Virus record (IMG/VR): IMGVR_UViG_3300010151_000016
Span: 1 to 54,215 of that record
Length of the DNA: 54,215 nt
Direction: 5' to 3' (one strand)
From: a virus
The notes below the pieces were generated by a model that was given only the letters and a program-made list of their open reading frames with translations, did no database searches and was not told where the DNA came from. Positions 45,448 to 54,215 of this stretch are shown piece by piece; position 1 is the stretch's first letter, and each line of letters starts with the position of its first letter. Both the position numbers and the translations under genes were made by a program.

Positions 45448-47572
45448 TAACCAAGACGTCATAGACGCAATCAATAGTCTAGTTCGTCTTATAGAACAAA
45501 ACGCACGTGTGCGTCCCAGTGAATCAACGACGTCTTTCGTAAGCGGCACTGCGAGTAATGACTCGCACCAAAAGAGAATGGAGAACATTCGCAAGGAGCG
45601 CGAAGAAGAAGAAAAGACTGTCGATTTAGTCTCAAGTAGATGGGAACAGTTCTGGAACAAAAGAAAAGACCACGAAGAAAAATGGGCCACTAGACGAGAT
45701 CAAGCGAATCAGGCCGCAACTGACTTCATGAAAAAGAACCGAGATGGGACACTCGGCGAAGGACAGACAGGCATACTTTCTGGGAAGTCGGGAGGTGCAA
45801 ATTTTCAGGCTTTCACACGGGGCTTACTTCAAGGCATGCCTTTTGGCGGTCTCATAGGATTTTTACTATTAGGTGAGATCAAACGACAAGAATTCGAAGC
45901 AAGTGGAAACATAATCAATCTAGCGTTCGACGATATAGGTAAGCGCGGCAAAGATCTGAATGGTGTGTTTGGCTCTATGCAACGTAGTCTTGACAAAATG
46001 TCGATTGGAGGGAAAGCAGATCTCGAAGCTGTAGGCTCTGCTTTTGCGAGCGCAGGCATCAAAGCAGAAGACATGATGAAAAATGTCTTCGGTAAGGCTA
46101 AAGGCGAAAGGGGGGGTCCAACCAATATGCTCCGCGATTCTTTGGCAGGAATCACTTTTTCGATGGACAAGGTCTTTAACATGGCCGCAGGTACAGGAGC
46201 TAAAGCACTTTCTGGAAGCATACGCGATATCGGCCAAGATATAGCTAAAACAAGTCAAGAGTTTGTCGGCTTTTCTTTAGCCTATTCTGATTTAGGTGTA
46301 AAAGGCTCACTTCTAGTCAACACGTTCTCAGAGGTCACGTCTGCTCTGCGTCTACAACGCTCTAGCATGGAAGGCACACTTCCCATGTTTGGAGCCCTCC
46401 TCGGGAACAAGGGCGGGGGAATAGCTCCAGAGGCAAATCTACAGCACAGACAACAGATGGCCGCGCAAGGAATGACAGGTATGGCGGGTGCCGTTGGCGG
46501 AATGCGTCCAGGGCTTTCTGCGTTATTCGGTGAGAAAATTTTCGGGAAGCAAGGTATTGACGCAGTTATCGGTTGGCAAGAAGGCTTCGCTAACATGAAA
46601 TCGGGCGACACTAAGGGGGATGGCTTCTTCGCAAAGGCAGCAGGAGGAATCTCTAAGTGGCTAAGTGATACGTTTGGAAAAGATACCAATATGCAGAAGT
46701 GGGGCGCACAGAAAGCATTAGGTGTTGATCCATTGACTGCACGTGCCTTCGTTGCTTTTGCCCAAGGTGCAGCGGAAAACAAGAGTTCAAATAAAACTGC
46801 TGCTCAGAAAAGAGCCGCACTAAATACACTCATCAAACAATTGAATACTGATATGAAGGACCGTCAGCCTCTTAAGGTGGCAGATTTCCTACGTGAGCAG
46901 AAGAAGTTACAAGTCCTTCTTCAAAAGATAGCGTCTTCGTTGTTGCAATTCCTCATGAAAAGTTTAGACCTGATCGCTACTACTTTAATGGGGATTTTAA
47001 TGGTCGTGTCTGACCCCACGCGCACGGATGGCAGAAATAGAAAAATCGCGAAGCATGTGAAAGGGCGGTGGATAACGGATTCATTTAGCATGGAAAAAGA
47101 CCTAAAGACTATCTGGAATAACGCCGCAGAAATCCCTGGTGTTGCGGAGGACATGGTCAAAGATCTAGGAGGCATGTCTGGTGGTTCTTTTCAAGGAGTG
47201 CGCGGTTTAATCAATCTGTCGAAACCATCAAAGGTGGCGAAGGCAAAGCGAGAGAGCCAACGCTCAGAGATAAGGGCGAAACTAAGAAACAAATTTTCAG
47301 GACATGCGCTAACGAACCAAGAGCTTGATGAGTTAGCAGGCACCTATATTACGCCGGAAGGTGGTGAAGCCTATGGTGGCAAGTCTACGAGATGGAACGA
47401 GCGAACGACAATACTCAATCGGATCGCAGCACAACGCAAGATGCCCCCAAAAGCCAAAACAGAACTGCTTCGAATAGGTAGACTAAAAATAGCATTTACT
47501 ACTACGGCCACAGTCGTTGACGATGGTGTAGACAAGACGGAGCCTGGTTCTGATGTTGTTCCAAGCACATGA
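45440..47572 (+). CDS. Tape measure protein
   Basis: 710 residues: charged helical N terminus with coiled-coil stretches (EREEEEKTV), Gly/Ala-rich hydrophobic segments at about 135-155 (GMPFGGLIGFLLLGEI) and 490-525, and long helical, basic remainder. Tape measure proteins set tail length by about 0.15 nm per residue, which would predict a tail near 105 nm. Position after the chaperone pair and before baseplate genes is diagnostic. Confidence 0.82.
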   Translation: MADNQDVIDAINSLVRLIEQNARVRPSESTTSFVSGTASNDSHQKRMENIRKEREEEEKTVDLVSSRWEQFWNKRKDHEEKWATRRDQANQAATDFMKKNRDGTLGEGQTGILSGKSGGANFQAFTRGLLQGMPFGGLIGFLLLGEIKRQEFEASGNIINLAFDDIGKRGKDLNGVFGSMQRSLDKMSIGGKADLEAVGSAFASAGIKAEDMMKNVFGKAKGERGGPTNMLRDSLAGITFSMDKVFNMAAGTGAKALSGSIRDIGQDIAKTSQEFVGFSLAYSDLGVKGSLLVNTFSEVTSALRLQRSSMEGTLPMFGALLGNKGGGIAPEANLQHRQQMAAQGMTGMAGAVGGMRPGLSALFGEKIFGKQGIDAVIGWQEGFANMKSGDTKGDGFFAKAAGGISKWLSDTFGKDTNMQKWGAQKALGVDPLTARAFVAFAQGAAENKSSNKTAAQKRAALNTLIKQLNTDMKDRQPLKVADFLREQKKLQVLLQKIASSLLQFLMKSLDLIATTLMGILMVVSDPTRTDGRNRKIAKHVKGRWITDSFSMEKDLKTIWNNAAEIPGVAEDMVKDLGGMSGGSFQGVRGLINLSKPSKVAKAKRESQRSEIRAKLRNKFSGHALTNQELDELAGTYITPEGGEAYGGKSTRWNERTTILNRIAAQRKMPPKAKTELLRIGRLKIAFTTTATVVDDGVDKTEPGSDVVPST

Positions 47573-47608
47573 TGTGGTAGGTAGCGCAAGTCTCTAGGAG
47601 TAAAATAA

Positions 47609-48409
47609 ATGGCATTGATAGGATCAGGATACGGAGAGGCACACAACACCAACTATGACAGTGTACGTGTACCTATATCTTTTACGAGTACATACCGTCT
47701 CGGTGCAGAGAAGATACGAAACACGGCGCTAAAAGAGGCTCGCAACAAGAAAACGTCTTTGAGCGTAGACGAGATAAAGAAAGAATGGAATTACGACAAC
47801 GCGTCTAAAAACATTTTCAAGAATGTTGAAATGTTGATCAATCCGCATACGATACAATTCACGCAACCTAAACGTTTCACCAAAATGGACCATAGAAACG
47901 GATCTGTATTCTTTCACTTCGCAAACGAAAAAGGACAAAACAACGACATATTGAAACTGACATTCAATGGGAATACAGGAAACATTGACCGTCGTTCCTA
48001 TGCTGGTGCGGATAAAAAGAAAAAGAAAGAAAGAGATTACTCGAACTGGAATAAACTGCTCGCGTGGCACAATCTGTACCAACTTACGCGAGAGCCGGTA
48101 GTCTTAAAAGACGGAACGAGGAACGAATTTATCATAACTTACATGTCTCCGCTATTTCCTGTACCTATCGACTTTTACGGATTCTATAATAATGTGCTCA
48201 CTTTTTCTGAGGCAGGAATTACACCGTTCTCACGTGAATACACCTTCGAGTTCACGGTTAGTCACACGGAACCGGACTTGGATTCTATTCTCGATGCTGT
48301 TCAAGTTTCTACAGAAGAAGTAGCAGCACACCCAAAGAGTACCGGAAGTGTGTTCCCTAGTCTCGACGCAACGGGTCCGGGTGTAATCGTAATCGGAGTC
48401 ACAGAATGA
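47609..48409 (+). CDS. Baseplate or hub-associated protein
   Basis: 266 residues. It starts with MALIGSGYGEAHNTNYDSV; the core (EMLINPHTIQFTQPKRFTKMD, VVLKDGTRNEFIITYMSPLFP, REYTFEFTVSHTEPDL) is beta-rich and looks like a distal-tail or hub domain. It lies between tape measure and hub and overlaps the hub by four bases. No family is named with certainty. Confidence 0.65.
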   Translation: MALIGSGYGEAHNTNYDSVRVPISFTSTYRLGAEKIRNTALKEARNKKTSLSVDEIKKEWNYDNASKNIFKNVEMLINPHTIQFTQPKRFTKMDHRNGSVFFHFANEKGQNNDILKLTFNGNTGNIDRRSYAGADKKKKKERDYSNWNKLLAWHNLYQLTREPVVLKDGTRNEFIITYMSPLFPVPIDFYGFYNNVLTFSEAGITPFSREYTFEFTVSHTEPDLDSILDAVQVSTEEVAAHPKSTGSVFPSLDATGPGVIVIGVTE

Positions 48410-50610
48410 CGACAAAGGGACAAGTTACGAACGCGTTTCCTGCGTGGCGAATATTCATTTTCGGGCAAGAAGTCACCGAGGACGTCACTTCGTGTCACGT
48501 TACGCACAACGATGGCCGCAGTCCAAACTCTGCGGAGGTCACGCTTTTGTCTCCAGGTGATCGTTATGTCGTTACTGCGCAAGACATAGAAGCCTTGTAC
48601 AATAACGTCACACTTAAAGACTTAGCAGCGGATGGCGCGTACCAATTGGTTTCTTGGAACAGTGATCGCAGTATGCGCATGCAGAATATCACCCCGGACC
48701 AAGTCGCGGCTTTCTCTTCGAAAACACGTGAAGTTATACAGGATAAAATAACAGATCAAATTAAAGAGGATGTTATCCTCGCGAAATTCGATAAATCAGT
48801 ACAGGTGAATCAGCCTAAGCTCGGCGACCTAGGCTACGAGAACTCAATAAACATCGACATCAAAACGGCCAAGGAATTATCTGGAGAGGCATTTCGCTAC
48901 CCATTTCAAGAGGGCGATTGCATCTTTCATTCAAGTGACGCTGTCCGCATCTTTTGGCGAGATCCATTCAATCCGAAACAATGGCATCACATGTTCGCAG
49001 GCTTCGTGACAGATTGGTCAGAGGAATCAACCGCAGATCATGCGAGCACCGTCAAAATAAGATTCGAAGATGCATCACGTGTTCTCCGACATGCGAGGAT
49101 ATCTTTACAACCTGGATTCTATGATATTGAAGCACTGGCCGTTCAAGCGATTGATGCCGTTATACGCACAGTCTGGGCTGACGGGTTCTCCAGGTTGTCA
49201 TTGACTGAATTATTATTCACTTTGCTGTTTGGTGTTCAAACGGCGGGCACTGAGGCAAAGACGGGCACTACAAGTTCGTCAGGCGAAAACGAAAAAGGCG
49301 TAGACAAAAAAATAAAACCTGCTACAGCGTGGACGGACTCACGCTATGGTGTCCATGCACCGGAAGGAGTAGAATATTCCGCGCACGATGATGCCCTAGG
49401 TGCTTTTAGCTACTCACGTTCGCAAATATACTATTACGGGCTAGAGGGAGTCCCAGCGGAAGGTACGGAAGACAAGTTACCTACGGAACTGCAAGAACGA
49501 GTAGAGAAAATAAACTCCGACGAACTGGATGTATACTTACGCGATCCACGTGTCCGCACAGAGGTAATGCCTTCAGATCTTGAGTGGCTAAAATTGGATG
49601 GATCAACGGGAGACTCCCTCGACCTGCCCACTGATCTAGTTGCACAGCAGAACTTCATCATGAAAGAGTTGGGCGAGCACCCAGAACTCTATCCAGTTGA
49701 CGGTGGTGGTCTTGTCATGTTGCTGCCCAGTTCTCTTGGTCCAGAGGTTAATAAGACTCTCCTCATGAACGATATTGCCACCGACTTTGCTGGCACGCGC
49801 ACAAAATGGATGACGAGACTCGGCATAATATACGACATGATTCAGCGCATTGATTTTTCTTTCCATGTTTCACCTAAAGGGCACCTACTTTGCGAAATGC
49901 CTCTATACGATTTTAGTCCGCTAACTAATTTACCTGACAGGACGGATGGAGAGCGTGAATATGTCGTCCAAAAGGGAGAAGGTAATACATTCGACGATAC
50001 AGTGTTGGACTTACCTCCAGTTAGCGCCACGTTAATTGTTCCAGAGTCGAGAATTATTAGCTGGACGCGTTCGTTTTCGGAGGAAAATGTAAAAACATTA
50101 ATGTCTACACCTTGGTATATCGCGAAGAATTGGCTAGCTACAGGTCTGTCCATTGATGCAGCACAACCACCCTCCATTACACTTTTGCGTTCCCTAGTAC
50201 CTCAATTCGGTGTCCGTGCTGAAACGGTTAAGCCGGAAGGGTATATTGCATCCGAAGCAGCAGCACAGGTTTTCGGGAACGTAAAACTAAGGCAACTGAA
50301 CTCAAATGTTCGGACAGCAAACGTTTCAATTATACCTCGACTGGGCATCTTACCTAACCGCCCCATATATTTTGGTGCGCGTAATTTCATTGGTTGTTCT
50401 AGGTCCATAAAACATGAACTCACCTGGAATAGCAGTATGACCATGTCGATAGACGTCAATTATCTTCGTGGCTGGGACGGACAAACCAACGAGGGTAAGC
50501 AGATGATACACACGGAAATTGGTGGCGTAGCCACTGCCGGTGGGCTCAATTATGCGAGTATGCACAAAGCTGGGCTCCCAGTCGCGTCGTCTAAGCCCAG
50601 GAAAAAATAG
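48406..50610 (+). CDS. Baseplate hub protein
   Basis: 734 residues. FRYPFQEGDCIFHSSDAVRIFWRDP followed by FAGFVTDWSEESTADHASTVKIRFEDASRVL is the late-control/hub pattern of gp27/gpD-like proteins, which join tube and spike. The C-terminal domain (NVRTANVSIIPRLGILPNRPIYF, SMTMSIDVNYLRGW) is also typical. A Gly/Ser/Lys-rich linker at about residues 285-305 marks an insertion. Next to the spike gene, as expected. Confidence 0.78.
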   Translation: MTTKGQVTNAFPAWRIFIFGQEVTEDVTSCHVTHNDGRSPNSAEVTLLSPGDRYVVTAQDIEALYNNVTLKDLAADGAYQLVSWNSDRSMRMQNITPDQVAAFSSKTREVIQDKITDQIKEDVILAKFDKSVQVNQPKLGDLGYENSINIDIKTAKELSGEAFRYPFQEGDCIFHSSDAVRIFWRDPFNPKQWHHMFAGFVTDWSEESTADHASTVKIRFEDASRVLRHARISLQPGFYDIEALAVQAIDAVIRTVWADGFSRLSLTELLFTLLFGVQTAGTEAKTGTTSSSGENEKGVDKKIKPATAWTDSRYGVHAPEGVEYSAHDDALGAFSYSRSQIYYYGLEGVPAEGTEDKLPTELQERVEKINSDELDVYLRDPRVRTEVMPSDLEWLKLDGSTGDSLDLPTDLVAQQNFIMKELGEHPELYPVDGGGLVMLLPSSLGPEVNKTLLMNDIATDFAGTRTKWMTRLGIIYDMIQRIDFSFHVSPKGHLLCEMPLYDFSPLTNLPDRTDGEREYVVQKGEGNTFDDTVLDLPPVSATLIVPESRIISWTRSFSEENVKTLMSTPWYIAKNWLATGLSIDAAQPPSITLLRSLVPQFGVRAETVKPEGYIASEAAAQVFGNVKLRQLNSNVRTANVSIIPRLGILPNRPIYFGARNFIGCSRSIKHELTWNSSMTMSIDVNYLRGWDGQTNEGKQMIHTEIGGVATAGGLNYASMHKAGLPVASSKPRKK

Positions 50611-50612
50611 TC

Positions 50613-51824
50613 ATGAGCACGGTTAATAGTTACCTACATGAATTCGCGTATAAAAGTCGTCTATGGCTTGGTCAGATCGTGGACATAAAAGAAGAAGACG
50701 GTACGGCTACGGTAAAAGTTATAGGTCAAAATCCTGGTGCCGCAGACCAAGACCTAATTATACCTTGCGCTGTTTCAATACCAAACGCAAACGGCACAAA
50801 ATCTTCTTGGCAAAGGTACATGCCACAAAAGCACGACTACGTAAAACTAACTTACCGTACAGACGGGCATGCAGAGATCGTGTGTATGGCGATGTACGGT
50901 GGTATCAAAGAGAAAGAGAAAAAGTCTGCTCAAGGCCAAACCTACGCGGTTCTCAAGGAAATGAACGCCAGCAAAAATTACTTCGGTCTTCGTGACTTTC
51001 GACCGCTCAAACAAGGCGAATGGGACATGCGAAGTAGTGGCGGCGCGTACATATTTGGATCGAACAAAGGTCGTCTAATCCTAAGAAGTGGAATGTCTCA
51101 AATATCTGTAGAGAGACAACAGGATGAGATAAGGCAAGTAACGGGTCTTTTGAAGCTAAAGACAACGAACAGTGAGCTTCGTTTTGGTAACGTCAAACGA
51201 ACATCAGCATCAGATCCATTGAAAGAAGAAGGCAAGCCTGAAAATGCGCCTGGACAAGAATTCAGTGTATCTTTAGTAGCTGCCGCGCTTGTTCCGTTAC
51301 CTATCTACGAGCACAAAGCAGGCAACGTATACGACTCTTTAGGGATCGAAGTAATGTCATCTACAGGAAAGTCGCTTAGAAGTCAGACCATCGCCTATGA
51401 TGATACCGGCGTTATAGAAGTGCTCAAGACTACGGTAGACTCAGTAGGAAACACGTCTGTAACACAAGGACCGAATTCAACTAACTTCGACATCATTGGT
51501 GGAACAGGCTCGGAATTGTCGTCCACGTTCAACACGGTCGCAATAACTGGGACTACGAGTGTCGACATATCGTCTGCGAGCATAACACTGAAAACTGCTG
51601 CGTCTGGTGTTCCCACTGAAGGCGTTATCCTAGGCAATACTTTCTTCGACAACATGCAGCAGTGTATCTCGAAGCTCTCAGCGGCTATAGCTATTGCTGC
51701 AACATCAACGCAATATTCGGTTGGGGCCGCTGGACCAAACGCAGCAGCGCAAATTGGTGAAGCGATGGTGGCATTCCAGGCAGCGAAGTTATCCGTATCT
51801 AGTACGGTAAAGGTGAGTCTGTAG
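50613..51824 (+). CDS. Baseplate spike protein (gpV/gp5-like)
   Basis: 403 residues. The N-terminal OB-fold-like domain (RLWLGQIVDIKEEDGTATVKVIGQNPGAADQDLIIPCAV, HDYVKLTYRTDGHAEIVC) is that of gpV/gp5 spikes; the Thr/Ser-rich C-terminal part (NTVAITGTTSVDISSASITLKTAA) fits a trimeric beta-helix. No lysozyme domain is seen. The spike pierces the outer membrane on contraction. Confidence 0.82.
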   Translation: MSTVNSYLHEFAYKSRLWLGQIVDIKEEDGTATVKVIGQNPGAADQDLIIPCAVSIPNANGTKSSWQRYMPQKHDYVKLTYRTDGHAEIVCMAMYGGIKEKEKKSAQGQTYAVLKEMNASKNYFGLRDFRPLKQGEWDMRSSGGAYIFGSNKGRLILRSGMSQISVERQQDEIRQVTGLLKLKTTNSELRFGNVKRTSASDPLKEEGKPENAPGQEFSVSLVAAALVPLPIYEHKAGNVYDSLGIEVMSSTGKSLRSQTIAYDDTGVIEVLKTTVDSVGNTSVTQGPNSTNFDIIGGTGSELSSTFNTVAITGTTSVDISSASITLKTAASGVPTEGVILGNTFFDNMQQCISKLSAAIAIAATSTQYSVGAAGPNAAAQIGEAMVAFQAAKLSVSSTVKVSL

Positions 51825-51827
51825 GCT

Positions 51828-52328
51828 ATGGCAATCTCTGGAGAAGCGCCAACAACCGCTCTAATCAATCATGATGTTGACAAGGAATTAAGTCCGTGCG
51901 TGAAATCTATCCTTTGTGGGCTCAACGCAGCGGCTAAAGATGCACTAATTGCGTTCTTAGATCTATACATCGCGCAAGGTCGCACACAAGTAAATGTTTA
52001 CAAGGCTCAGTTACTTCAGTTTGATATCGCAGTAATACCTGTGCAGATAGCACGTGGGATTGCGGATCAGGTGATTGCAGAGATAAAGAAATATACGCAG
52101 GTTCTACCTCTTGGGCTTTTTCAGGGTTGCTCAGATTTAGGCGACTTGAATCAAGCAGCAACCGCGTTTATCGACGAGTACGCTGCTGAGGCTAATATAA
52201 TATTGGACGACTTAGAACGCCTTCTATCGTTCAAGTTGTATTTAGAGGCAACCATAAGGGCACTGGAAGAACTTCTCAAATATTTGACTTCTCTTTTAGA
52301 CATATTCGAAGGATGTGATTCAAAATGA
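51828..52328 (+). CDS. Helical baseplate-associated protein
   Basis: 166 residues, nearly all helical with amphipathic Leu/Ile patterns in the C-terminal half (RLLSFKLYLEATIRALEELLKYLTSLLDIF). Two Cys in the N-terminal half. Between spike and gp25-like gene; it may be a small hub chaperone or wedge component. Not recognised as a family. ATGA-type overlap with the next gene. Confidence 0.6.
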   Translation: MAISGEAPTTALINHDVDKELSPCVKSILCGLNAAAKDALIAFLDLYIAQGRTQVNVYKAQLLQFDIAVIPVQIARGIADQVIAEIKKYTQVLPLGLFQGCSDLGDLNQAATAFIDEYAAEANIILDDLERLLSFKLYLEATIRALEELLKYLTSLLDIFEGCDSK

Positions 52329-52750
52329 CAACAACGTTCAAAATGGAAGGAGGAGATATTGTACTCGATGGTGTTGGACACCCGACGATTATCTCTGACG
52401 GACAAAAACTCAATCAAGACATTTCAGAGATGCTGGCTATACAAACAAAGATTTATGGCTTTGGTGCAGGACTCGAAAGTATGGTCGGTCATATCGGAAG
52501 CACTATTAGTCACACAATGGGAATCTCGCGCCTTGTTCGTGACGGTGTCTCAACGATGATAGCTCTTCAAAAGAAATTTCAGTACACAGAAAGGCCCGAC
52601 GAAGAACGCATTAGTCTGATTAGATCACTTAATGTCTATCCTGTAAGTACGGGTTCGGCAGGTATATCAGCGAAGACGGCATTTGCGTTTCGCGTCGATA
52701 TACAAACTACAGATAACAAGACAAAATCAGCAACAGGAGCGATAGTGTAA
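52325..52750 (+). CDS. Baseplate wedge protein (gp25-like)
   Basis: 141 residues. The pattern of an N-terminal strand (GDIVLDGVGHPTIISDGQKLNQDISEML), a central helical segment, and C-terminal strands (YPVSTGSAGISAKTAFAFRVDIQT) matches gp25/W-like wedge proteins, which link the wedge to the sheath. Overlaps the J-like gene by one base. Confidence 0.7.
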   Translation: MTTTFKMEGGDIVLDGVGHPTIISDGQKLNQDISEMLAIQTKIYGFGAGLESMVGHIGSTISHTMGISRLVRDGVSTMIALQKKFQYTERPDEERISLIRSLNVYPVSTGSAGISAKTAFAFRVDIQTTDNKTKSATGAIV

Positions 52751-54183
52751 TGGCTATTGATAAAGTTACAGCAGCAGAATTCCAGACTAAGATACGTTCT
52801 GGTATTACATCACGTACAGCAACGCATGACACTTCTTATGGTCCTATAAGAGACATTGTCATCGACCCTATCGCGGAGGTCTTCGAAGATCAGAACGACC
52901 GCGTAAGAAAGGTCTCTGACTTATTGTCTCTTCTAAATATCAGCACATTTGAAGACGAAGACTTAGACGAACTTGTTTACAATGAAGGTCTTGTTAGAAG
53001 CCAAGGAAAGCAAGCGTCAGTTATGGCGACCTTTTCTTCGTCAAATGTTCCAAGTAGCGATCTGGTCGTTTTTCAGGGCTACCCCATATCTTCAGATGAT
53101 GGAGTCACGTTCGTAGTTACAGAGACCACAACATTACCTGTTGCAAGCTCGTCGGCATATTTCAACATCGACACCAATAAATACGAACTCTCTGTGCCCA
53201 TGATTGCAGTAACAACGGGCGCAGCAGGCAATATAGGCTCTGGTCGTCTAACGGGACTACTCAGACCGATGGTTTCTGGGTTTAGCGCCGTTACGAACAC
53301 AGACGCGGCAACGGGTGGCGGTGACGTAGAAACGAATACGCAACTCACAGAGCGTTATCTCCTAGCCATTCTCGGTCGCCAGATGAGCACGGCTTTAGGT
53401 CTCGAACGATTTATCCGTGACGAGTATTCAACTGTGGAGGATGTACATATTGTTCACGGTACAGATCCATTACTCACTCGTGCAGCTACGGACGCTGGTG
53501 CAGTAGACTCTTACATCATCGGTGATCAGCTTCTCACTGTGTCTCCCAGTGAAGTACATGCCTATATTGGGCTCGGTCAGCTTATTGCAGTAACAAAGAC
53601 ACCAGTTAGACAGATCGTGTCTATTGTAAATGGCGCAAATACACACGTTGAAGGTGACGATTACGAAGTCGTGTTTGACACATCAGGGATAGCAAAATCA
53701 ACGAGGTCTGTAGAAGGCATAAAGTTCTTAGCGGGAGGCACTTACTCCGCTGCACTGACTGCTGGCGATGCGATCACAATAACCTATACGTACAATAACC
53801 TTGTTAGAACAGTTCAAGCTGCGCTGGACGAGGAAGGAAGTGCTGTTCTCGGGCGCGACGTTCTCGTAAAAGAGGCTACAAAGATCAATGTCAGACTTTC
53901 CGCTAATCTAACGATTGAGACTGGATTCAATGCGGCAACAATACAGACTGCGGTGTCTTCCGCGATTCTAACGTTCATCAACGCGTTTGAACTCAACGAC
54001 GATGTAGAAGCATCCGACATCCAAGGAGAGGTAAGAAAGGTTACAGGCGTTGATAACTTTGTCATCACGGACCTGAACAATAATACAGCGGCAGCATCAC
54101 CGCTCGTGATTGCAGACCTTGCAATTGGGGGAAGTGAATATCCACGAATGGACGCATTAGACCTCCTCATAACGGTGGTGTAA
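52750..54183 (+). CDS. Baseplate J-like wedge protein
   Basis: 477 residues. The N-terminal helical part (GPIRDIVIDPIAEVFEDQNDRVRKV, EDEDLDELVYNEGLVRSQG) and middle (VTTGAAGNIGSGRLTG, TNTDAATGGGDVETNTQLTERYLLAI) are the conserved body of J/gp47-like wedge proteins. The C-terminal part (FINAFELNDDVEASDIQGEVRKVTGVDNFVIT) is also typical. Complete within the window. Confidence 0.85.
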   Translation: MAIDKVTAAEFQTKIRSGITSRTATHDTSYGPIRDIVIDPIAEVFEDQNDRVRKVSDLLSLLNISTFEDEDLDELVYNEGLVRSQGKQASVMATFSSSNVPSSDLVVFQGYPISSDDGVTFVVTETTTLPVASSSAYFNIDTNKYELSVPMIAVTTGAAGNIGSGRLTGLLRPMVSGFSAVTNTDAATGGGDVETNTQLTERYLLAILGRQMSTALGLERFIRDEYSTVEDVHIVHGTDPLLTRAATDAGAVDSYIIGDQLLTVSPSEVHAYIGLGQLIAVTKTPVRQIVSIVNGANTHVEGDDYEVVFDTSGIAKSTRSVEGIKFLAGGTYSAALTAGDAITITYTYNNLVRTVQAALDEEGSAVLGRDVLVKEATKINVRLSANLTIETGFNAATIQTAVSSAILTFINAFELNDDVEASDIQGEVRKVTGVDNFVITDLNNNTAAASPLVIADLAIGGSEYPRMDALDLLITVV

Positions 54184-54215
54184 ATGCTTCATACAGGCAC
54201 ATATAAAACAACACC
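54184..54215 (+). CDS. Start of a further baseplate gene (cut by window end)
   Basis: An ATG follows the J-like stop directly (TAAATG) and the ten codons visible (MLHTGTYKTT) are open. The rest lies outside the window. By position it is likely another wedge or tail-fibre gene. Confidence 0.35.
   Translation, partial: MLHTGTYKTT

Overview
The window is a piece of a large tailed-phage genome (Caudoviricetes) with a contractile, myovirus-type tail. It carries a large terminase, portal, a prohead-protease-like protein, major capsid protein, tail sheath, tail tube, a tail-assembly chaperone pair with a frameshift signal, tape measure, baseplate hub and spike, a gp25-like wedge protein and a baseplate J-like wedge protein, in roughly the usual order. 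All genes except one read rightward. Many overlap by ATGA or GTGA, and almost no stretch over 100 bases is non-coding. I see no tRNA, rRNA, CRISPR array, insertion sequence, integrase or replication gene. The host cannot be named from the sequence. The window cuts a gene at each end.

Left part, 1-14 kb: a giant multidomain protein (at least 1,911 residues; ADP-ribosyltransferase-like domains, a zinc-metallopeptidase-like domain and a duplicated Trp-Cys domain), a second large unknown protein, terminase, an ABA-sandwich-like protein, a D12-class adenine methyltransferase, a HAD hydrolase and the portal. Head part, 14-21 kb: a protease-like/scaffold-like fusion, a decoration-protein candidate, the major capsid protein with a hairpin behind it, then a run of small membrane proteins that resembles a lysis cassette but has no endolysin in view.

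Fibre and sugar part, 21.7-33.3 kb: a 1,176-residue repetitive fibre-like protein closed by a clear terminator, then two GT4-type glycosyltransferases, a protein with three GT-A-like domains, a methyltransferase, an alpha/beta hydrolase and, alone on the minus strand, a nucleotide-sugar dehydratase. A sugar cupin follows at 36.7 kb. Together these suggest that the phage makes and attaches a glycan, perhaps to its own fibre or capsid.

Connector and tail part, 33.3-54.2 kb: small membrane and DNA-binding-like proteins, Ig-like neck or fibre proteins, a deoxynucleoside kinase, then neck, sheath, two tube paralogues, chaperone pair, tape measure and baseplate genes. The best-supported unusual features are a canonical -1 frameshift signal (GGGAAAC plus a perfect 10-bp stem) in the chaperone gene, and the giant protein with recurring Lys-x-Ala motifs at its domain boundaries. 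Similar motifs lie near the N termini of portal and capsid protein, which suggests processing by the head protease.
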